From NCBI GenBank assembly GCA_035771175.1, contig CM069613.1, positions 531,501-595,500 on the forward strand: a stretch of 64,000 nt of DNA, written 5' to 3'. Numbering within the stretch: the first letter of the stretch is position 1; every line of letters starts with the position of its first letter. The notes beneath the pieces were generated by a model. That model saw only the letters and a list, made by a program, of their open reading frames with translations. It was not told the origin of the DNA and did no database searches. Shown here piece after piece: positions 12,817-22,210 of this stretch. The stretch comes from Paratinospora sagittata (taxonomy: Eukaryota; Streptophyta; Magnoliopsida; Ranunculales; Menispermaceae). The position numbers and the translations under genes were made by a program.

Positions 12817-13186
12817 TTATGTACGACTGTTTCTTTGTGTGTTAAAAAAACTGGTTGAGCTTGTTTTCTGTTTGGGTTTTGATTTTTAGGGTTTGGAAAA
12901 GGTTGGAAATTTATGATGCATTTTCGTGTTAATGGTGAATTTTGTGCTTGCTTGGTAGTGTTTAATTGTTCTGTTTCTTCAAGTGCAATATTATGTATGA
13001 ATGTTTCTTTGTGTGTTACATAGCGGTTTAACTTGTTTTGTTTTTATGGATTTTGATTTTTAGGGTTTTTTGTGTTTTGATGTTTGGGAAAGGTAGGAAC
13101 TTTCTGATGCATTTTGATGTTAATTGTGAATTTTGTGCTTACTTGGCAGTGTTTAATTGTTCTGTTTCTTCAAGTGCAATGTTATT
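12817..13186 (+). repeat. Tandem duplication inside the 5'-UTR intron
   Basis: A unit of about 174-195 bp occurs twice, at 12817-12990 and 12991-13186. Both copies share TGTTTCTTTGTGTGTTA, GATTTTTAGGGTTT, TGATGCATTTT and TAATTGTTCTGTTTCTTCAA blocks in the same order. The host intron runs 12644-13235. Confidence 0.75.
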
Positions 13187-13238
13187 TTTTGGAATTTTTT
13201 TTTAGTATCTAAAATCTGAAACTTTTATTGGCTAGGTA

Positions 13239-15514
13239 ATGGCTGGGAGAAGAATCATAGCTATTTGTCAGTCTGGAGGTGAGTTTGTGACTAATAAAGA
13301 TGGTTCCTTGACATATAATGGTGGGGATGCTCATGCTATAGACATTGATGAAGAAACCCGGTTTGAAGATTTCAAGGCAGAGATTGCTGAGATGTGGAAT
13401 TGTAATAGTAATGTCATATCTATCAAATACTTTCTCCCTGGAAACAAGAGAACTCTTATCACAATTTCTAATGACAAGGACTTAAAGAGAATGATCAATT
13501 TTCATGGAAATTCAGTCACTACAGATGTTTTTGTCACGCAAGGAGAGATTGTTCCTGCTCAGGCTGTGTCAACTATGCCTGCCAGTAGGTAGTTTTCTTC
13601 AGCTATGTGGTTACCTGGTGTTTATTAGTGGTGTTAAAAGTTATAACTTATCCTTGTGCTTTGTTGTCTAGGTCGAGTAGGACGACGGCATCAGAAGCAG
13701 TGATTCCGGTTGATGCACCTATTGATATACAAGTTGATAAAACCCCTCCAGCCATTTCTTATGAGCCCAAGAACCATTATGAACCAAAGAACCACAAAGC
13801 TGCAAGATTATGGGAAAATGTCATTACTGGTGTGAATCAAAGATTTAACACTGCCCACGAGTTTCGGGAAGCATTGCGCAAATACTCAATTGCTCACGGG
13901 TTTGCTTATGTACTTAAAAAAAATGATCCTCTTCGTGTTACTGCAAAATGTAAATCGGATGGTTGTCCATGGCGGATACATGCATCAAGGTTGTCGACAA
14001 CCCCATTTTTTTGTATTAAGAAAATGAATCCTACGCACACATGTGAAGGAGCTGTGGTGACAAGTGGGTATCAAGCTACAACAAGTTGGGTGGCAAGTAT
14101 CATAAAGGAGAAGCTACGAGAATTCCCAAATTACAAGCCTAAAGATATTGCTGAAGACCTTAAACGGGATTATGGGATTGAACTAAAGTATGCACAAGCT
14201 TGGCGTGGAAAGGAGATTGCCAGAGAGCAACTTCAGGGTTCTTATGAAGAAGCGTATAGCCAGTTGCCATTATTCTGTGAGAAAATCATGGAGACAAATC
14301 CAGGTAGCATTGCTACTTTTACCACGAAGGATGATTCAAGCTTCCATCGTCTTTTCGTTTCATTCCATGCATCATTGTGTGGTTTCAATCAAGGTTGTCG
14401 CCCTCTCCTCTTCCTTGATAGTACACCTTTGAATTCAAAATACCAGGGGATGTTGTTAGCGGCAACAGCTGCTGATGGGAATGACGATGTCTTTCCAGTT
14501 GCCTTCGCTGTAGTAGATGCTGAGACTGATGAAAACTGGCATTGGTTTCTGGTACAATTGAAATCTGCTGTGTCAACATCTAGATCCATAACTTTTGTGG
14601 CTGATATAAAGAAGGGCTTAAGGGAATCAATAGCCGATATATTTGAAAATGGATACCATGGCTATTGTCTACGCTACCTTACTGAGAATTTTAAGAAAGT
14701 ATCACATGATGTGAAACGTCTTTTGATTGCTGAATTTTATGTTGCGGCTTATGCACCCAGATTAGAGGGTTTTCAGAGTCGTATGGAAGGACTCAAAAGT
14801 ATTTCTCCCGAAGCATACAACTGGGTCTTGGAAATTAAGCCTGAGCATTGGGCAAATGCATACTTTGGAGGTGCAAGATATAATCACATGACATCAAACT
14901 TCGGTGAATTGTTTTACAGCTGGGTATCAGAGGCGCATGAGTTACCAATAACTCAGTTGGTTGATGCTATACGTGGTAAGATTATGGAATTGATCTATAC
15001 GCGGCGTATGGATTGTAGTCAATGGTTAACAAGGCTTACTCCCTCTATGGAGGAAAAGCTGCAAAAAGAGACTTTAAAAGCACGCTCTCTTGAAGTATTA
15101 TTTTTTCCTGGTAGAGCTGAAGTTCGTGGTGACTCCATATACATCGTGGATATTGATCGTTGGGATTGTACTTGCAAAGAATGGCAGATCACTGGTCTGC
15201 CATGTAGCCATGCTATTGCTGTCTGTGATTGCATTGGTCGAAGTCCTTATGATTATTGCTCTAGATACTTCACGACCGAGAGTTACCGATTAGCATATTC
15301 GGAGTCAATAAATCCAGTGCCGAATGTCGAAAAGTCTTTGGAGAAAGATTCGCCTCAATTAACTGTGAGAGTAGCCCCTCCTCCTACTCGTCGTGCACCA
15401 GGTAGACCAAAGATGAAGAGGGCTGGATCCCATGTTATAGTTAAACGACAACTCCAATGCAGTAAATGCAAGTGTCTCGGTCACAATAAGACGACATGCA
15501 AAGAGTCCTCCTAG
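13239..15514 (+). CDS. MUSTANG-like domesticated MULE transposase with PB1 domain
   Basis: Two coding exons (13239-13588 and 13672-15514) encode 730 aa. Residues 1-100 form a PB1 interaction domain, as in the MUGB branch of MUSTANG proteins. About 165-245 is the MuDR N-terminal region with a CDGC-like motif (CKSDGC). About 360-455 is the MULE core with FLDST (Asp366) and VADIKKGL (Asp428). The usual C-x2-H motif that follows reads CLRY, so its His is replaced. A SWIM finger (C616, C618, C628, H630) and a CCHC knuckle (C713, C716, H721, C726) follow. No terminal inverted repeats are visible nearby and the frame is clean, as expected of a domesticated host gene rather than a mobile copy. MUSTANG genes affect plant growth and flowering and are thought to act as nuclear DNA-binding proteins. 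The start is the first ATG after the leader intron and begins the PB1 fold. Family is sure, subgroup probable. Confidence 0.9.
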
Positions 15515-16085
15515 GGATGTTACACTTGTAAGTAGTATTCCAGTTCTGGTTACATATTCTTTCTGCAACTGTCAATCACATAAACATAACACATCCTTGC
15601 ACAATATCAACGAGCTTACTTTCCATTTCCTGGTTGCGCACAACCATTTGTTAGACTTTAATATTATTATGTTATCTATCTGCATTGTCCACATTGTCAA
15701 GGGTGTTGTTGTTGCAGCTATCAATAATTTAGATACACCGCTAAGGCATGGTTTTTTTCTTCTAGCCTCTGGATGTAGACTTTATCTTGAAGCCAGATTT
15801 AATGTTTGTGGACATTGGATTCTGTGGAATGAATAGAAAGTTGGCCTTGTGGAAGGAAAAATATCCAAAACATTTAGAATGGTGCTAATTAACACTTTGG
15901 CTAGCATTTATCTATATATGTTAATAACTAGTTGAAATAACTAGATTGCTACACTTGAATCCAACATTGAAGAAGTTCCTTTGTATGTTAATAACTAGTC
16001 GAAGTATCTATGATTGGTTTGAAAAAGAAAGGTTGCGAGACCCCTAGATTACTCTGGTGGATGAGTTATGTCTCGGGAGGGTTTG
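15515..16085. other. 3' flank of the MUSTANG-like gene
   Basis: Presumed 3' UTR then intergenic DNA. An 11-bp motif TTAATAACTAG occurs twice (near 15920 and 15988). No further gene is seen. Confidence 0.4.
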
Positions 16086-16089
16086 CATT

Positions 16090-16340
16090 TACCCACAAAG
16101 CCTGTTTTCCAATTATATGATGTCGATTGCATGAATCTGTTTGACAACTATATTATTAGTAGATATCTCTTTCCTAATTATCTCTATCCATGTTATTTTA
16201 AGACTTCCACCACCTCTATCATTTCCATTAATTGTCAAAAGATCAATCTTTCCAACTAAAACATCTAATGGCCTTCGTTGTGTATGGTTGAACCATTTTA
16301 ATCGATTATCTCTCATTTTATCTCCAACTGGGGCTTCCCC
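16090..16340 (-). mobile_element. 3' end of an RTE-type LINE (RT C-terminal relic)
   Basis: On the minus strand 16316-16113 encodes a segment starting MRDNRLKWFNHTQRRPLDVL and later TWIEIIRKE, the pattern at the C-terminus of plant RTE-like reverse transcriptases (RENRLRWFGH.QRRP). Just beyond it at about 16097-16135 the plus strand reads ACAAAGCCTGTTTTCCAATT, the reverse complement of the conserved 3' terminus of this LINE type. The rest of the element is missing. Confidence 0.65.
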
Positions 16341-17109
16341 TATTTCTTAGGATTGTTGATATATCAGTCAAATATAAACTTGATTCTGTTTTTCTTCTAC
16401 CATCCCACCAAATGAGCAAGGAAGTCATAGTTCTTCAAGAAACGTTGTTTCTTTTCATTTATACTTAGATTTTCCAGTTAAGCTTAATCTATATGTTGGC
16501 TCATTGTACATATGTTGTTTATTGATGTGGCTAAATTTCATTTTAGTGTTCATCAACTTTTTCTAGTGGTCGTTCCTTGCTTGGAAAGCTATGTCACAAA
16601 CTTAGTTTTGTAACTTTTTGATTTTATTATTATGGGCGCTTCTCTGACTCTGTAATATATCTTAGGATTTTAACAGAGTCATCTCAAAGGAACAAATCAT
16701 TGGAAATTGTAACACACCAAGGGCTGAACAAGTGGGAAATATATCAGTTTCGCTCGGTTCGCCATTTTGTAGAATTATCCAGGTTTGTTTTTTCCCTATT
16801 TGCTTGCTTTTCTACCTTTTCAGATGATTTAGGGAAAGCACATAGTTTATTTTAGTAAATGGTCTCAGATGCTTGGACACTGTTAGGTGTTACCACGTGT
16901 CCAAACATTTTGAAGTGAGTTAGCAAATGATGTATTATTTAATGTTTTCATGCATTCTATGATCCACATTGTTGAAACATTGATATCATAATGTTATCCT
17001 GTGAATTAACAATCTTTCGCATATTAGTGCCTATTTATTATTTATTTTATTTTATTTTTTGGGGGGGTAAGCGAGCAATTGTGTTAAAACATAATTACAA
17101 TATGAGAAC

Positions 17110-17200
17110 TCTCAACTCAACGCAACAAAGCCTTTTCCCAATTACATGGGGTTGGTGGACGAATTTGCTTCGTTCACTCTTGTTTTATATCTTTTAACAG
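17110..17200 (-). mobile_element. Second RTE-type LINE 3' terminus
   Basis: The plus strand reads CAACAAAGCCTTTTCCCAAT then ACATGGGGTTGG, the reverse complement of the conserved plant RTE 3' end (CCGACCCCA...GGGATAAGGCTTTGTTG). Only the end is recognisable. It lies about 1 kb from the 16.1-16.3 kb copy in the same orientation, so this is a separate insertion. Confidence 0.5.
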
Positions 17201-18856
17201 TTTATCACAATTAATTATATATCTTTTACTTATATCTATATGATTAAATGTCTTCCTCTTGTTAATTGATCACTCATCCTGATCTTCATTTACGTGTATT
17301 GTGATAAACCGTTGAAAGATATAAAACTTGAGAACATCTTTTGCTAATTGGCCAATCATTAACTTCATTGATTGAATTTCAAGGAATGAAAAATGCTTTT
17401 CACTTTGAAGTTATTTTTTTTTAGCATTGTTCCTTTTGAGCAGGGTAACCTTTAATCCATGTAAAAGAGATCAGCACTGTGTTGTGGTTTTCTTTTTTTG
17501 ACAAAATGTATTCATTTGTTAATTTCCTCATGATGATTTGTTGAAGAACAATAAATCATGAAAAAAGAATGGAAAGCAGACAGAAAGAATGAAAATCAAG
17601 TAGATGATGACAAACAAAATATGAGGGGAGAAATAATGATGGAGAAGTTGAATGGATTTACATGAAGAGGAAGTGTTTTGAAGACGATTTGAAGAGGGGA
17701 GGGAAGAACAAGAAGAGAAAGGATTTGAAGATGGCTTCTTGGGTGTTTGGGTTCTAGGGAGCTTGGCAGGTTTAGAAGTCTTCAATCTGTTGCAGAAGCC
17801 TTAAAGAAGAGCTGTGATCTAAATATCGAGAATTGAAAAGATGCCAAAGGAACCCTGGGAAGGCAAAAAAAAAAAAAACTCGTGTTTATAGAGAATGCAA
17901 GATATTTTGCTTAAATCTTTTGGCCTTATCAACGTACGTTGTGTGAAATTATTTCAGTTTAACTGAGGCATTCTTGTTGGTTAAGGTTACATGTTTGCTT
18001 CTAGTAAATATGCTGGTAAAGGCAAATGTATTCTACATGGGTGCAAAATATTCCATATTAGGATCCATGGTTTTATTTCCTACAAAAGAGATTTTGGTTG
18101 GAACCTCTGCATTTGTTGCCTTTCTGTAACTGTGCTGGGCTTGCAGGTAGCTCAAGCGGGATCTTTTCTTACATGAAATTTTGTGTTTTTCTCATGCATC
18201 CATCGCTATGCTATCAATTTTGCCCACATTGTTGCTTCCCAAATACAGGTAAAAAGAGGTTATGAATGGTGACTAATATGTGAAATCTGAGCTTACAAAG
18301 CTGAAATTTCTTGGTTATAGTTTCTCTTCAATTTAGTGGCACTGTTGTGTTTGGATGCCTATATTATAGTTTTTTTTTTTTTTTTTTTTTTTAATTTCAA
18401 ACTACTGCTTTCCCTTCATGTTTCACATGACTTAAAAAAGTCAAAACTAGATAAAGTTCATTGAAAAAGTCCATGTTTTCTTGCATCATGTGCTAACTTT
18501 GCCCTTCTATTGAAGTAACTTGGTTGATTTATCATTACTTGTATCAATAAATTAACATTAAAAGTTAGATATTAAGAATAATCATTTTGTATTATGATAG
18601 CTGGATTCATTCACTAACTTAATTTGTACGTTCGTGGGACTTGGTATGAATTTAGATCCATATATAAAATGGGTTAATTATTCAAACCTAATAACTTGGT
18701 CATCTTAATCATCTAATTCAAGTTTGCACGCTTTTAAAACACTAAAATAGAAATTTATAGAATTATAGGTGTGGAAGTAAATGTAACGTGTAGGGTTGCC
18801 TCAAACTCAAACATAAATTAAACAACATTGGGTCACCTGCAAATTTTTAGTAATTT

Positions 18857-18910
<54 letters not shown>

Positions 18911-18990
18911 AATTATCTATGATTTTTATTTTTATTTTTTATTATTATCAATTTTTCAGCATTTGAGATGTGTCATCTTTCTCTTTGGAG
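17200..18990. other. Intergenic DNA, no gene seen
   Basis: Open frames here (for example minus 17785-17528) are low-complexity Ser/Pro-rich shadows. A poly-T run lies at about 18370-18393 and a long (TA)n run at about 18859-18906. Confidence 0.5.
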
Positions 18991-18999
18991 GTGACTAAT

Positions 19000-19150
19000 T
19001 TTTTCGGACTCGGACATTAAAAAAGTGTTTAGGCTGACCCTTCCAACAAGGGCGGATAAATGAGTTAGGCTTGAATTCGAGATCTAGACCTTAACCTCAC
19101 GTATACTTAGTCTTTCAACTAACTGAGCTACCACTTGTTGGTATCTATAA
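19000..19150 (-). mobile_element. tRNA-derived SINE-like repeat
   Basis: Read on the minus strand, GTGGTAGCTCAGTTAG (about 19140-19120) is a good box A. A box B-like GATCTCGAATTC follows about 45 bp later (near 19075). It sits directly upstream of the orphan CIPK exon. Confidence 0.5.
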
Positions 19151-19204
19151 TCTTTCTCTAAAATATATATACTACATACATATATGTATTTATTACAACA
19201 CGTT

Positions 19205-19339
19205 GGGCTCGTGGGACATCACAAAATCTTTGGTGGGAAGGTTAGATACAGCAAGAATGTTGAAACTGGCCAAGGTTTTGCAGTCAAAATAGTTGACAAA
19301 AACAAGATTAATGCAAAGCACACGTACATTACTGATCAG
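19205..19339 (+). pseudogene. Orphan first-exon fragment of a CIPK kinase
   Basis: The reading frame gives FGGKVRYSKNVETGQGFAVK and then IVDKNKIN...ITDQ, followed at once by a donor (GATCAG|GTGATT). This aligns with the end of exon 1 of the two CIPK1 genes downstream ([20 protein letters not shown], ending ..AQ|GT). The exon boundary is at the same place. The start of the kinase domain is lost or altered: the glycine loop reads VGHHKIFGG instead of LGEGNFG. No exon 2 (IKREIGTLK) follows; a (TA)n tract begins 28 bp later. The invariant ATP-site Lys (AVK) is retained. It is a truncated relative, not a functional kinase. Confidence 0.75.
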
Positions 19340-19361
19340 GTGATTATGCGATTTAATTTAA

Positions 19362-19410
<49 letters not shown>

Positions 19411-19413
<3 letters not shown>

Positions 19414-19740
19414 AGCCGGTGATCTCAACACAGTCGGCACCAGGGATAAAACACCGGTACGACTCTCAGGCTGGGCCGGTGAGGGCAGACGCAGCAACTT
19501 GCCGCGGCATTGAACCAGGGTGGCCGCCATGACCGCCTGATTTCAATCTAGGGTAACAGGGAAACCGAAAAATAATAAAATAATAATAATTTTTTAAGTG
19601 CCATGGGCTTCATACACAGGCCTAAAAAAGCTCATACACAAGGCCTAAAAAAAAAATAATAATAATCTTTAAGTGCCATGGGCTTCATACACAGGCCTAG
19701 GTGGGCCCGTGTGTGGGCTAAAGCTCGCACCAATTCAATA
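19411..19740. repeat. GC-richer islet with an ~83-bp tandem duplication
   Basis: About 19411-19560 is clearly less AT-rich than its flanks (CCGGTACGACTCTC, GGGCCGGTGAGGGC). Then AAGTGCCATGGGCTTCATAC followed by ACAGGCCTA occurs twice, near 19597 and 19672. The islet abuts the (TA)n run after the CIPK fragment. No coding match. Confidence 0.5.
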
Positions 19741-20350
19741 AAAAATAAAATAAAAAATAAAAGCATTCAAGTATTACAGTATAATATATATATATTATAA
19801 TTTGATGATAATAAATTTCGGTTGATATTATATGGTTCCCGGTTTATTTAGAAAAATTATCCAACAATTTTTATTTTATTTTATTAAGAATTCAATTAAA
19901 AGGTGCAATTTTAAATTCAAATATCGGTATGTTTATATATATGTCGAAATGAAGTAATTGAAACAACATGTCACCAAAGTAACATCTCTTGTGAAAATTA
20001 TTTTGTTTTGATATATAAAAGGTTGTGAGAATGTAACTTATGTGAATATTAATCGGCTCAAAGGAAAATTAATATTTAATAGAATTATATGTGCACCCGT
20101 GGCAATAAATACGTGATTATTATTCGATTTTACATGTGACCACTAAATCAATCTAAAGGCGAAGATTTATTATTCGATATGTTCTTATTATCAATGTTTA
20201 ATTACTACACCAAACTATCACTGACCAGTTAATATTTTGTCTAAAGGAAAAATACTAATGGAGTACCCGGTATCTTGAGATGGGTTTACCTTTATTTGAA
20301 TTTAATTTTTATTTTGAGACTTATATGAGCTTGTTTTGTTTGTTTATTGC
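19740..20350. other. AT-rich flank of the copia relic
   Basis: No gene seen. A 5' LTR of the copia element could lie here, but I find no convincing TG...CA ends or primer binding site. Confidence 0.4.
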
Positions 20351-21424
20351 TCCCTATTCAGCTATTATTTCTGCTAATATTAATGCTAACATCAATTTTA
20401 TCTCTATGCTAAATGGCTCTAACTTCAAGTCATGGAAAGAAAACCTCTTAATAGTTCTCGGAGTCATGAATCTCGACCTTGCGTTAAGGACTGATTCTCC
20501 CCCACCTCTTACGGATAAGAATACTTTTGATGACAATAAGGATTTGGAAAGGTGGGAGAAATCAAATCGCATAGGTATGATGATCATGAAAAAGGGCATT
20601 CCGAAAGCATTCAGGGGCACAATGTCTGAAAAGATCACTACAACTAAGGAGTTCTGTCACGACGCCCCTGACGTCATGATCGGCACAGTATACTATACAC
20701 TGTACATACTCATATACAGTATATAATACACTGTCAGCTTTCTCTTACTCTCACAAATCTTCCCAAAATTTATAGTCTGTTTTTTTTTTCCTTTGAATAT
20801 ACCACACATCAAATCAAATCAAATATATATAGATGATCATTCCACTCACATTTATTCCATTCATTCAACAAATTAAATTCTCACCTGATAAATATCTATG
20901 ATCATCTCATTCCATCCTCCCAAGCATTAAGCTTACCACATAACCCATCTAGGTGATATATATATATATAATGTGTGATAAGTATACATATCAAAATAAC
21001 AAAAGCTATTTCCTCCAAGCATTATACACATACCAGACGAAGGCTCACGTGATTATCACTCACGGAATTTTCCTTTTCCCTTCGACTCAATACCTGAAAT
21101 ATGGGAGGAAATGGGGTGAGCAAACAACAGCTCAGTGAATATAGTTCTTGAGATGACAATTATATACATTTAGAGAAATATGACATTTAAAATCATTTCA
21201 AATACTTATGCAACACATGCATCATTCAACGAATATATTGTACATGTCAACAACATAAATTTCATGATTTGCAATAACACAATGCACAATCTCCCTCCTC
21301 CGCAAGGCAAGAGAGCGGGTCTAACCCTTGTATGACCGTTACAAGGTAGCCACAACCTCTCATTACCCAATTAACAGTCATTTCAAGGATCCCAACCCTT
21401 GTTAGGACAGACCTACTGACAATG

Positions 21425-21505
21425 AGGACTCGCAAAACCTCATCCGGGTCTAATGCCTAACGAAATGACAATGAGGACTCGCAAAACCTCATCATTACAA
21501 ACTCT
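21425..21505 (-). repeat. Short duplication in LTR B
   Basis: ATGACAATGAGGACTCGCAA followed by AACCTCATC appears twice about 54 bp apart (about 21418 and 21468). LTR A and C have only related single motifs in this segment. Confidence 0.55.
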
Positions 21506-22009
21506 AATTGCTAAAATCAGTTTGCATGATCCATAAAACTCAATGCATTATATATAAATATAACATGCATACAATCAAACATTTTATATTCGTACAATGT
21601 CATACAAGAACCAAATCAAGAAAACTATACTCACAGTACAACACGTTCAACTTAAATCCAATCATCGTCGCTTTCGAGTCCAGCTCCAAGTTAAATCCAA
21701 CTAATTTAACCTGTCACAATCACTCCATAATTCAATTTCATGTCTTCATATTTATATTTCTCAACTCACTTCAAATCACGAATAATAAATCCATTTAAGA
21801 CTCATAAACAGTTATCTCGTTTCTGTGGTCAATCTAGATATTTCCACAAGAAAGAACAGTGAAAATAGATTTTCAATCATATTTTCACGACACCATATAC
21901 TTAGTTACTAAAACTATCAAAACATATCCAAATATCATGTTCTAACGTCCGGAATTCAGTTCTTCACGATTCTATAGTCTCAAACCGGAGTTTCATTGGG
22001 TTCACATCA

Positions 22010-22210
22010 CTGGTCACATCACTATGCACAGACTATTCACATTACTGGTCAATGTTGCACTCATCACTATGCACTGTGCACTATTCACTATGCACTGTTT
22101 ACTATGGCTATTCACTATGCATTATTTACTGTTCACTGCACACTATTTATATTACTATTTACTATTCACGTTACTGTTCATAATACTATTCATCACTATT
22201 CATTCGAAAG
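22010..22210 (-). repeat. Degenerate short tandem motif array in LTR B
   Basis: About 200 bp consists of variants of CACTATTCACT, CACTATGCACTG and TACTGTTCAC. Related TACTGTTCA motifs recur at 22585-22610 and 22675-22690. LTR A has only scattered equivalents (GAACAGTATCATAAACAGTA at about 2950). Confidence 0.6.

Noticed and set aside
14385..15568. Minus-strand and alternate-frame open readings inside the MUSTANG-like gene
   Set aside because: Shadows of a clearly conserved coding sequence.
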